Assembly: GCA_903883965.1 (NCBI GenBank)
Contig: CAISCU010000014.1
Coordinates: 1-64,000, forward strand
Direction: 5' to 3'
From: an uncultured Bacteroidota bacterium
Lineage (GTDB): Bacteria > Bacteroidota > Bacteroidia > UKL13-3
DNA length: 64,000 bases
Within the stretch, counting starts at the first letter, position 1; each line of letters begins with the position of its first letter. The notes beneath the pieces were generated by a model. That model was not told where the DNA came from. It made no database searches and was given only the letters and a program-made list of their open reading frames with translations. This document shows, one piece after another, positions 51,294 to 58,288 of this stretch. A program made the translations under genes and the position numbers.

Positions 51294-52187
51294 TTATTTC
51301 TTTTTTAAAGTGTTAAATCCGATTAATTTATAGACCAATTTTGCCATGGTATACTCTGTTAATATATCGCCTTTTCTAGGTGCAATTTCAACCACGTCAA
51401 AACCAATGACATTTCTAGTTTCAAAAACAGTTTTTAAGAACGCCAAAGTTTCATTCCAAAGCATGCCATTGGGTTCTGCTGTTCCTACAGCAGGTACAAT
51501 ACTAGGGTCAAAACCATCTGCATCAATACTGATGTATACGTTTTTACCCAAAGTTTTTAAGGCATCTTTAGCCCAATTGGCATTGTTTCTAACTTGATGC
51601 GCATAAAAAGTATGTATGTCTTTGCTCTTTTGGATATGCTCAGCTTCTTCTTTACATTGAGCTCTGATACCAATTTGAGTCAATGGCACCCCTAGTTCAT
51701 GAACCCTTGCCATAACAGAGGCATGAGAATATTTATTACCATGGTAACTCGACCTCAAATCACTGTGTGCATCAATTTGTAACAGATGAAAATCTGGAGT
51801 AGCTTTCTTGAGTGCACGGGCTACACCTAGTGTAATGGTGTGTTCAGCGCCTAAAGTAATTGGAAACTTTTTATCCTTTATTAATTTGTCAGTTGATTTT
51901 TCAATTGCTTGAACAGCTTTTAAGTCAACCAAACCTTTAAAGTTGATTGGTTCAAGTGTACAGATTCCTCCTTTTTTGTAAGTTTCTTGATTTAACTCTT
52001 CATCATAAAACTCTACAAACTGAGAGGCTTTAATCATGGCGGCAGGGCCTTTATTTGAACCCGACAAATATGAAGAGGTATGCTCATATGGAGCCGATTG
52101 TATCACATATTTTGATTTTTCGTAATCAAACAATTCTTTTTCAGGAATGGCTAAAAAGTTCTTTTTGGTGTTTAAGTATTTCATCAC
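51294..52187 (-). CDS. Ureohydrolase family (agmatinase/arginase/formimidoylglutamase-like)
   Basis: Dimanganese ureohydrolase fold. Metal motifs are present: GAEHTITLG (His), LLQIDAHSDLR (DAHxDxR) and SIDADGFDPSIVPAVGTAEPNG (DxDxxDP). 297 aa fits agmatinase (SpeB-like), which makes putrescine from agmatine, but arginase-type specificity cannot be excluded. Start ATG 52187 or 52184. The gene abuts cysteine desulfurase downstream and is 2 nt from map upstream, so all are likely co-transcribed. Confidence 0.9.
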   Translation of the reverse strand: MMKYLNTKKNFLAIPEKELFDYEKSKYVIQSAPYEHTSSYLSGSNKGPAAMIKASQFVEFYDEELNQETYKKGGICTLEPINFKGLVDLKAVQAIEKSTDKLIKDKKFPITLGAEHTITLGVARALKKATPDFHLLQIDAHSDLRSSYHGNKYSHASVMARVHELGVPLTQIGIRAQCKEEAEHIQKSKDIHTFYAHQVRNNANWAKDALKTLGKNVYISIDADGFDPSIVPAVGTAEPNGMLWNETLAFLKTVFETRNVIGFDVVEIAPRKGDILTEYTMAKLVYKLIGFNTLKKK

Positions 52188-52189
52188 AT

Positions 52190-52996
52190 TTAAAATAGTT
52201 TACTGGGAATTTCAAATTCGTTGTTGACATCTGTCAAAACATAAGGCTTGGTTGTTGTAACACAAATGGTATGTTCAAATTGGGCAGAAAGTTTGCCATC
52301 AATTGTTCTGGCAGTCCATCCATCATGCTTATCTACTTTGCATCTTGCTTTTCCAGCATTGATCATGGGTTCAATTGTAAATACCATTCCTGGAGCTAAA
52401 ATTGGACCTGAATTTTTATCTGACACATGGCATATTTCTGGTTCTTCATGAAATTTTAAACCAACCCCATGTCCACAAAATTCATATACAACAGAATACC
52501 CAAATTGGGTGGCATATTTATTAATTTCGTAGCCAATATTTCCAACAAAATTCCCGGAGAAACTTTGGGCAATTCCAATATTCAAACATTGTTTGGTAAC
52601 TTCAACTAGTTTTTTGGCATGATCTGTTACTTGGCCAACCATAAACATAGAAGATGTATCTCCAAAGAATCCATTTAAAATAGTCGTTACATCAATATTG
52701 ACAATATCTCCATCTCTCAATTCGTATTTACCTGGTATTCCATGGCAAATGACATCATTGACAGAAATGCATGATTCTTTTGGATAACCATGGTATCCCA
52801 AAGTAGCTGGTTTTGCATGGTTATCGCGCATAAAATCAGCACATATTTTATTTAAAAAATCTGTGGTTACACCTGGTTTAACATAAGGAGCAACAACTTT
52901 TAATGTTTCTCCAGCCAGTTGTGAACTCAATCGAATGCCTTCAATTTGCTCAATTGTTTTAATGATGATTTTACTTTTGGTATCTCTAAATGCCAC
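52190..52996 (-). CDS. map: Type I methionine aminopeptidase
   Basis: Removes the initiator Met from new proteins. All five metal ligands can be placed: Asp in NIDVTTILNGFFGDTS (two Asp), His in FCGHGVGLKFHEEP, Glu in VFTIEPMINAG and Glu in AQFEHTICVT; substrate His in LGYHGYPKESC. 268 aa, no N-terminal zinc finger. Located 15 bp after the Hpt gene. Confidence 0.95.
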   Translation of the reverse strand: MAFRDTKSKIIIKTIEQIEGIRLSSQLAGETLKVVAPYVKPGVTTDFLNKICADFMRDNHAKPATLGYHGYPKESCISVNDVICHGIPGKYELRDGDIVNIDVTTILNGFFGDTSSMFMVGQVTDHAKKLVEVTKQCLNIGIAQSFSGNFVGNIGYEINKYATQFGYSVVYEFCGHGVGLKFHEEPEICHVSDKNSGPILAPGMVFTIEPMINAGKARCKVDKHDGWTARTIDGKLSAQFEHTICVTTTKPYVLTDVNNEFEIPSKLF

Positions 52997-53011
52997 TTCT
53001 TTAATATTATA

Positions 53012-53353
53012 TTATTCAAATGTTTGTAGCGTTTTTTCAATCGCTTCAACTAATACTTTCATTTCAGACTGAACCTGTTGAATCAAGCCTGGAATTTGAT
53101 CAATTTGACTTGCTTCTTTTCCCATTTTCTCCAAACTCCTTACATGTTCTGGTAAATCTGACTGACAAATCATTTGAACTGGTGCTTTAATTTTGTGCGC
53201 AAGGCTTCCAATTGCAGTATAATTTTCATCTAACAGGAGTTGATCAAAACCAACAACTTCTGTTGCTGTTGTTTGGTTAAACATGAGTAACATGTCTTTT
53301 ATGAATTGTTTGTCTCCTCCAGAAATTTCATTTAAATAACTTAAGTTTACCAT
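53012..53353 (-). CDS. Hpt (histidine phosphotransfer) domain protein
   Basis: 113-residue all-helical protein with an Hpt site SLAHKIKAPVQMI carrying the phospho-His, preceded by GDKQFIKDMLLMFNQTT as in stand-alone Hpt proteins. It would pass phosphate between a hybrid kinase receiver and another receiver; no hybrid kinase is nearby, so the partners are elsewhere. The track start (53371) is replaced by ATG 53353 (MVNLSYLNEIS). First gene of the map-containing run. Confidence 0.86.
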   Translation of the reverse strand: MVNLSYLNEISGGDKQFIKDMLLMFNQTTATEVVGFDQLLLDENYTAIGSLAHKIKAPVQMICQSDLPEHVRSLEKMGKEASQIDQIPGLIQQVQSEMKVLVEAIEKTLQTFE

Positions 53354-53422
53354 GATTTTAAAAGTGGGCACAAATTACAACTTATTAGGCTAATTTTAAA
53401 TTAAAAGCTCAAAGCTTTGCAA

Positions 53423-53452
53423 TTTGATTTCTTGAATAATTGACTAATTTTG
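53423..53452 (+). promoter_or_regulatory. Candidate promoter of the NlpC/P60 gene
   Basis: TTTG (53423-53426), 18-nt spacer, TAATTTTG (53445-53452, perfect). The box ends four bases before the ATG at 53457, again predicting a leaderless transcript. Confidence 0.45.
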
Positions 53453-53456
53453 AGAC

Positions 53457-54203
53457 ATGTTAAAGAAAGGAATTTGCCATTTGTCAGTTATTCCGGTTAG
53501 GTCAAATGCTGGAAGTAAACATGAGATGGTTACCCAATTACTTTTTGGTGAAACTTATAAAGTGCTTGAAATTGTTGAAGATTGGCTCTATATAGAAAAC
53601 GATTCAGATAGCTACAAAGGATGGATCAGCAGCAATCAATTTTGTTTGTTCAATGACATTTCAATTGCCCCAAACCTAATCCTAACTTATTTCCCTTATA
53701 CAGAATTAAAGTTCAAAGAAAACAGTGTTTTGGCTGTTCCTGGAAGTCAAATTACTGAAATAGATGGAAATTTCAGTTTCAATGGAAACAGGTGTGAATT
53801 GAACCCCAATCTTGTTCCTATTCAACAAAACATCATCGATTTTGCAAAACTATTTATGAATACACCCTATTTGTGGGGCGGAAAAAGTTTCATGGGAATT
53901 GACTGCTCTGGTTTTACATCAGTTGTTTTTGCATGCTTTGGCATCAGAATTCCAAGAGATGCTTCAGAACAAGCACTCATAGGTAAAGACATTGCTTTTG
54001 TAAATGAAATACAGCCAGCTGACTTGGTGTTTTTTGCAAACAATGAAGGCAAAATTACACATGTTGGAATAGCAATCAATCAAGATTTAATCATACATGC
54101 TTCTGGATCTGTTAGAATAGATCATTTAGACAGTTTTGGTATTTTCAATCACAGTATGGGTAAACATACCCACTCCTTAAAATGTATCAAAAGATTGCTT
54201 TAA
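53457..54203 (+). CDS. NlpC/P60 (C40) peptidase with SH3-like N-terminus
   Basis: 248-residue cell-wall or peptide endopeptidase. N-terminal SH3b-like part (VIPVRSNAGSKHEMVTQLLFGETYKVLEI ... GWISSNQF, about 8-60) and a C-terminal NlpC/P60 domain with catalytic Cys in WGGKSFMGIDCSGFTSVV (about 150) and His in THVGIAI. No signal peptide is apparent at the N-terminus, so it may cleave recycled muropeptides in the cytoplasm (inference). Followed 44 bp later by the peroxiredoxin gene. Confidence 0.88.
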   Translation: MLKKGICHLSVIPVRSNAGSKHEMVTQLLFGETYKVLEIVEDWLYIENDSDSYKGWISSNQFCLFNDISIAPNLILTYFPYTELKFKENSVLAVPGSQITEIDGNFSFNGNRCELNPNLVPIQQNIIDFAKLFMNTPYLWGGKSFMGIDCSGFTSVVFACFGIRIPRDASEQALIGKDIAFVNEIQPADLVFFANNEGKITHVGIAINQDLIIHASGSVRIDHLDSFGIFNHSMGKHTHSLKCIKRLL

Positions 54204-54247
54204 AACTTTTTGAGCAAACATTGGTTTAATAAAAATAAAAAAATAAC

Positions 54248-54718
54248 ATGGCATTACACATTGGCGACAAAGCCCCTTCATTCAAATTATTTGATACCGA
54301 CAAAAAAGAAGTTTCACTTTCTGATTTTGCTGGTAAAACATTGGTTCTACATTTTTTTCCTGCAGCTTTCACCGGAGTATGCACCACTCAATTGTGTACA
54401 GTTAGAGACAATATCAGTCTTTACCACAACGACAAATGTGATGTAGTAGCCATTTCAGTAGATAGCTTGTTTACATTGGCAAGTTTTAAACAGTCTCAAA
54501 ATTTAAACTTCACCTTGCTTTCTGATTTCAACAAAGAAGTTTCAAATGCATACCATGCGCAATACGAAGAGTTTGCTTTTGGCATGAAAGGTGTTGCCAG
54601 AAGGGCTGCATTTGTAATTGACGGCCACGGAGTTATTCAGTATGCTGAAGTATTGGAAAGCGCAGGCGATTTGCCAAATTTTGCAGCCATCGATGCTTGT
54701 ATTACCCAATTGGCTTAA
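54248..54718 (+). CDS. Peroxiredoxin (AhpE/Tpx-like redoxin)
   Basis: 156-residue thiol peroxidase. The peroxidatic Cys lies in FPAAFTGVCTTQLCTVRD (P-x-x-x-T-x-x-C pattern) with a second Cys five residues later, and the Arg in GVARRAAFVID. It reduces H2O2 and organic peroxides using cellular thiols. It follows the NlpC/P60 gene on the same strand and precedes the tRNA gene, which has its own promoter. Confidence 0.93.
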   Translation: MALHIGDKAPSFKLFDTDKKEVSLSDFAGKTLVLHFFPAAFTGVCTTQLCTVRDNISLYHNDKCDVVAISVDSLFTLASFKQSQNLNFTLLSDFNKEVSNAYHAQYEEFAFGMKGVARRAAFVIDGHGVIQYAEVLESAGDLPNFAAIDACITQLA

Positions 54719-54734
54719 ATATTATTTAGATTTA

Positions 54735-54766
54735 TTTGGGAGTTTAAAGGATTAAACCTACTTTTG
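54735..54766 (+). promoter_or_regulatory. Promoter of tRNA-Arg
   Basis: TTTG (54735-54738), 20-nt spacer, TACTTTTG (54759-54766): a perfect Bacteroidota -33/-7 arrangement, ending 12 nt before the first base of the tRNA. Confidence 0.65.
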
Positions 54767-54778
54767 CATTCCCAAAAT

Positions 54779-54852
54779 GGTTTCGTAGCTCAACTGAATA
54801 GAGCATCTGACTACGGATCAGAAGGTTACAGGTTTGAATCCTGTCGAGACCA
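54779..54852 (+). tRNA. tRNA-Arg(ACG)
   Basis: 74-nt cloverleaf. Acceptor stem GGTTTCG/CGAGACC with discriminator A, D arm containing AGCTCAACTGAATAGAGC, anticodon stem TCTGA/TCAGA with loop CTACGGA (anticodon ACG, read as ICG), T arm with GGTTTGAATCC. The 3' CCA is not encoded. Confidence 0.95.
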
Positions 54853-54853
54853 C

Positions 54854-54880
54854 AAAGGCTTTCTTCGGAAAGCCTTTTTT
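54854..54880 (+). terminator. Intrinsic terminator after tRNA-Arg
   Basis: AAAGGCTTTC-TTCG-GAAAGCCTTTTTTT: 10-bp stem, UUCG loop and T-run, starting 2 nt after the tRNA. It also lies just beyond the stop of the convergent gene at 54885. Confidence 0.93.
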
Positions 54881-54884
54881 ACGC

Positions 54885-55670
54885 CTATTGTTTGGGTTTT
54901 GGAATGTTCAACACCCCATTTCCAATTAATTCTCCTTGTTTATTAAACTGGTGGCTAACATTGATTGTATGTCCTTGAAAATTGTGCTTTGCTCCTTTCT
55001 TCAATAGATAGTTTCTACAAGTAATACCAGCTTTAAGTGTACCAGAATAAATAACTGCATCTTTATTGTCTTCGGGTTGTTGATTCCATTTACCGCTGTA
55101 ATAAACAGGAGTAAAAAAGAACTTTTGTCCTTCAACAACTTTATTACTGGCCAATACTTTGTTTGATTTCTCTAGGTAAGCAATAACAGATGTGTTTGGT
55201 GCGTCCCACCTGAATGTTAAATTGGGTGCATTTTTAGATGAATAAGCTACAGAATTGATTAATTTAACACGACAAACCCGAACACCTTCCTTTTTAATAA
55301 TGGTGCCATTGCCATGTCCGGGAGGCGTTTTAGCCGCTATTGCTAGATAGTTTCCTGGTAACTTAAATCTGATTGCTTTTACTTGCTGAGCAACATTTAA
55401 CTGAGAAGTTCCTGCCAAAACCACTGCCTCAATTTGTCCACTATTTATAAAAGCTGGATCTATATCAATGTAATAAACGCCTAATGCATATTCCCAATTT
55501 TGTGAATCGTCATTGGCATATAATACCACATCAAACTCATATTCTTTGTCTGTAACATAGTCTTCATTTTCTATTCTACAGCTGAATCCTTGGGCAAAAA
55601 CCGAATTATAAAAAGCATTATTTAACAGCAGAAAAAAGATAGATAATTGAAATAGTCTGAAGTTCTTCAT
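54885..55670 (-). CDS. Secreted protein of unknown function (paralogue of the gene at 1-109)
   Basis: 261 residues with a signal peptide (FRLFQLSIFFLLLNNAFYNSVFAQ). The mature part begins GFSCRIENEDYVTDKEYEFDVVLYANDD and is beta-rich up to about 150 (LGVYYIDIDPAFINSG, KLPGNYLAIAAKTPPG), resembling cohesin-like beta sandwiches at the start of some T9SS cargo proteins. There is no T9SS sorting signal at the C-terminus, which ends IPKPKQ after a segment rich in Lys and Asn. I do not recognise the family. The fragment at 1-109 shares the start of the mature domain. Confidence 0.8.
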   Translation of the reverse strand: MKNFRLFQLSIFFLLLNNAFYNSVFAQGFSCRIENEDYVTDKEYEFDVVLYANDDSQNWEYALGVYYIDIDPAFINSGQIEAVVLAGTSQLNVAQQVKAIRFKLPGNYLAIAAKTPPGHGNGTIIKKEGVRVCRVKLINSVAYSSKNAPNLTFRWDAPNTSVIAYLEKSNKVLASNKVVEGQKFFFTPVYYSGKWNQQPEDNKDAVIYSGTLKAGITCRNYLLKKGAKHNFQGHTINVSHQFNKQGELIGNGVLNIPKPKQ

Positions 55671-55754
55671 TGAAATGTATTTAAATTAGTGGGTACCAAT
55701 TTACCTTATTTTAGAACATTTTTACAAAGTATGGATTGATTTTTACCTACTTTT

Positions 55755-55777
55755 AATGGAATGCTGTTTATTCCATT
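55755..55777. other. Inverted repeat between divergent genes
   Basis: AATGGAAT-gctgttt-ATTCCATT, a perfect 8-bp inverted repeat 27 bp before the DUF4290 start and 85 bp before the start of the divergent secreted-protein gene. Could be an operator or an mRNA hairpin. Confidence 0.35.
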
Positions 55778-55803
55778 TCTAATACCTTATATTGCGTTAA
55801 GAA

Positions 55804-56496
55804 ATGGATACTTTAAGTTTAGAATACAATACAGAAAGAGGCAAATTATTGATCTCAGAATACGGCAGGTCAATTCAAAAAATGATTGAAGTAGCCGTTG
55901 CAGAACCAAACAAAGAAAAACGTCAATCAATTGCCAATGAAATCATCAAATTAATGGGTCAACTGAACCCTCATTTGAGAGATGTAGTTGATTATAAACA
56001 CAAACTCTGGGACCATTTGTTTGTCATGTCAGAATTCAAACTAGATGTAGACTCTCCGTATCCAATGCCAACCAAAGAGTCATTGTTGCAAAAACCTGAT
56101 GCGCTGAATTATCCTCAATCAAGAATCAAATACAGGTTTTACGGTAAGAATATTGCCGAAATGATTAAAAAGGCAGCTGAACTTGAAGAAGGAAACCTCA
56201 GAAAATCATATATCAATGCCATAGGTTCGTTTATGAAAATGAGCAGTAAGGCTTGGAACGAAGAAATGTTAAACGATGCCGAGGTTCTAGCCCATTTAGA
56301 AGAATTGAGTTCAGGAAAAATTAATCTAGCCGAAGACACCGACATTCAATTTAAACAAATGCAACAACGTAAAATTGCCAAGCCTCAAGAAAATTTCGGG
56401 GGTTCAGGTAATTTTAGAAACAAACATAAAAACAAAAACCGCAATAATGGCGGTGGTAATAATTCTTTTAATAAGAACTTTAAACGTCGGGGTTAA
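55804..56496 (+). CDS. DUF4290 family protein
   Basis: 230-residue cytoplasmic helical protein found widely in Bacteroidota (LEYNTERGKLLISEYGRSIQKMIEVA, IMGQLNPHLRDVVDYKHKLWDHLFVMS type core; here KLMGQLNPHLRD). Role unknown. The last 40 residues are basic and Asn/Gly-rich (NKHKNKNRNNGGGNNSFNK), resembling an RNA-binding tail. The 3' end overlaps ispD by 17 nt tail-to-tail. Confidence 0.88.
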   Translation: MDTLSLEYNTERGKLLISEYGRSIQKMIEVAVAEPNKEKRQSIANEIIKLMGQLNPHLRDVVDYKHKLWDHLFVMSEFKLDVDSPYPMPTKESLLQKPDALNYPQSRIKYRFYGKNIAEMIKKAAELEEGNLRKSYINAIGSFMKMSSKAWNEEMLNDAEVLAHLEELSSGKINLAEDTDIQFKQMQQRKIAKPQENFGGSGNFRNKHKNKNRNNGGGNNSFNKNFKRRG

Positions 56497-57160
56497 ACCT
56501 ACTTAAACTCTCTGCTAGCCTTAAATCTTCTGGAGTGGTAATTTTAAAGTTCAACTCCTCTCCTTCTATTAAATGCAATGGATAACCTGCATGTTCCCAT
56601 ACCGAAGCATCATCTGTAAATACAGCCCCATTTTGAATGGCTTGGTAAGCCGCTTTTAACTTTGGCAATGTAAATGTTTGTGGCGTTTGAGTTAATCTAT
56701 ACTGAGACCTGTCTTTAGCTTGACTAGAGTCGTTTATCACCAAACGAATGCTGTCCTTCAACTGAATTGAATTGACAGCACTCCCATGCATCTCAGCCTC
56801 CTCAAAAGAACGATTTATCTGTTGGGTGCTTATAAATGGCCGAACGCCATCATGTATGGCTACAATAGCCTCCTCATCTGACAAGGCATTCAATGCATTC
56901 TTAACTGACTCAAAACGGGTATTGCCACCAATTACTACTGTAAGTGGGGCATTAAACCCAATGTATTCTTTGATTTTTTGCCAGTTAGACAATTGATTTT
57001 CAGGAAGCACCAATACCAATTGATTGGCTGAAGATGCTATAAATTTATTCAATGTTCTTACTAAAATAGGAACTCCATTCAGGTCAATAAATTGTTTGGG
57101 AATTTGAGCGCCCATTCTCTGACCCGAACCACCAGCAACTACTATTCCTATTCTTTTCAA
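56480..57160 (-). CDS. ispD: 2-C-methyl-D-erythritol 4-phosphate cytidylyltransferase
   Basis: Third step of the MEP isoprenoid pathway (CTP + MEP to CDP-ME). N-terminal CTP-binding IVVAGGSGQRMGAQIPKQFIDLNGVPIL, IHDGVRPFIS, LKDSIRLV and TQTPQTFTLPKLKAAY ... TDDASVWEHAGYPL with catalytic Arg and Lys residues in place. 226 aa is normal. It is 4 bp downstream of queA, likely the same transcript. Confidence 0.95.
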   Translation of the reverse strand: MKRIGIVVAGGSGQRMGAQIPKQFIDLNGVPILVRTLNKFIASSANQLVLVLPENQLSNWQKIKEYIGFNAPLTVVIGGNTRFESVKNALNALSDEEAIVAIHDGVRPFISTQQINRSFEEAEMHGSAVNSIQLKDSIRLVINDSSQAKDRSQYRLTQTPQTFTLPKLKAAYQAIQNGAVFTDDASVWEHAGYPLHLIEGEELNFKITTPEDLRLAESLSRFNPDV

Positions 57161-57164
57161 GTGA

Positions 57165-58211
57165 TTAAATAATCATCATGGCATCGCCATAAGCCAAGAA
57201 ACGGTATTTCTTTTTAACAGCTTCGTTATAGGCCTCTTGTAACAATTCAAAACCAGCAAATGCAGCAGTTGCCATTAACAAGGTTGACTCAGGTGGGTGA
57301 AAATTAGAAATCAACACATTGGCAATTTTAAAATCATGCGGTGGAAATAAAAATTTATCGGTCCAACCTGATAATGGATTGAGCCTATCAGCAGAAGAAA
57401 CAGATGATTCCAAGGCTCTCATAACAGAATTTCCAACAGCTACTATTTTACGTCTTTCTTCCAATCCATTGTTCACCAATGTGGCCGTTTCTGGATCAAT
57501 TTGATAAAACTCTGAATCCATTTTGTGTTTGGTTAAATCTTCTACCTCTACAGCACGGAATGAACCCAAACCATTGTGAAGAGTGATTTCAGAAAAACGA
57601 ACACCTTTAATTTCTAAACGCATCATCAATTCTTTGCTAAAGTGCAAACCTGCAGTTGGCGGAATAACTGCACCTATATTTTTTGCAAAAATGGTATTGA
57701 ATCTTTCTTTGTCATTTTTCTCAACCGCACGGTTCATGTATTTAGGAAGGGGCATTTCTCCCAATTTGTCTATGAGTTTCCAAAGTTCTTCATCAGAACC
57801 ATCGAATAAGAAACGGATGGTTCTTCCTCTACTTGTTGTATTGTCAACTACTTCAGCAACCAAATCATCATTACCAAAATATAATTTATTACCCACCCTA
57901 ATTTTACGGGCAGGATCAACCAAAACATCCCAAAGTTTCATTTCTTTGTTCAGCTCTCTCAACAAAAACACTTCAATTTTTGCACCAGTTTTTTCTTTAC
58001 TCCCGTATAACCTTGCAGGAAAAACCTTGGTATTATTTAAAATCATCACATCTCTGTCATTGAAATAGCCCAGTATATCAGAGAACTTCTTGTGCTCTAT
58101 TTTACCGGTTTCTCTGTTAATGACCATTAATTTTGCAGCATCTCTGTTTTCTGCAGGATGCTTAGCAATTAGGCTTTCGTTAAAAGCAAACTTAAACTGT
58201 GATAATTTCAT
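57165..58211 (-). CDS. queA: S-adenosylmethionine:tRNA ribosyltransferase-isomerase QueA
   Basis: Makes epoxyqueuosine in tRNA anticodons from preQ1-tRNA and SAM. Family segments are [16 protein letters not shown]-like start (here [20 protein letters not shown]), [60 protein letters not shown] and [21 protein letters not shown]. 348 aa is full length. A TAnnTTTG match one base before the ATG is too close to be its promoter. Confidence 0.97.
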   Translation of the reverse strand: MKLSQFKFAFNESLIAKHPAENRDAAKLMVINRETGKIEHKKFSDILGYFNDRDVMILNNTKVFPARLYGSKEKTGAKIEVFLLRELNKEMKLWDVLVDPARKIRVGNKLYFGNDDLVAEVVDNTTSRGRTIRFLFDGSDEELWKLIDKLGEMPLPKYMNRAVEKNDKERFNTIFAKNIGAVIPPTAGLHFSKELMMRLEIKGVRFSEITLHNGLGSFRAVEVEDLTKHKMDSEFYQIDPETATLVNNGLEERRKIVAVGNSVMRALESSVSSADRLNPLSGWTDKFLFPPHDFKIANVLISNFHPPESTLLMATAAFAGFELLQEAYNEAVKKKYRFLAYGDAMMII

Positions 58212-58288
58212 TCAAAAATAATTAGGCAATATTTAGGCCAATTAACCTAAAAAATTGGAATGCAAATGTAAGGCTAAAATCAAAAAAA

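Noticed and set aside
54210-54446. 78-residue ORF overlapping the peroxiredoxin
   Set aside because: Different frame of a clear peroxiredoxin gene, with low-complexity composition; a shadow.
54779-54852. tRNA-Arg as an integration site for a second island
   Set aside because: No repeat of the tRNA 3' end and no accessory gene cluster is seen next to it; it is followed directly by its terminator.
58212-58220. TAnnTTTG match one base before queA
   Set aside because: Too close to the ATG to place a transcription start upstream of the codon; probably chance, and a reminder that such matches occur in AT-rich DNA.
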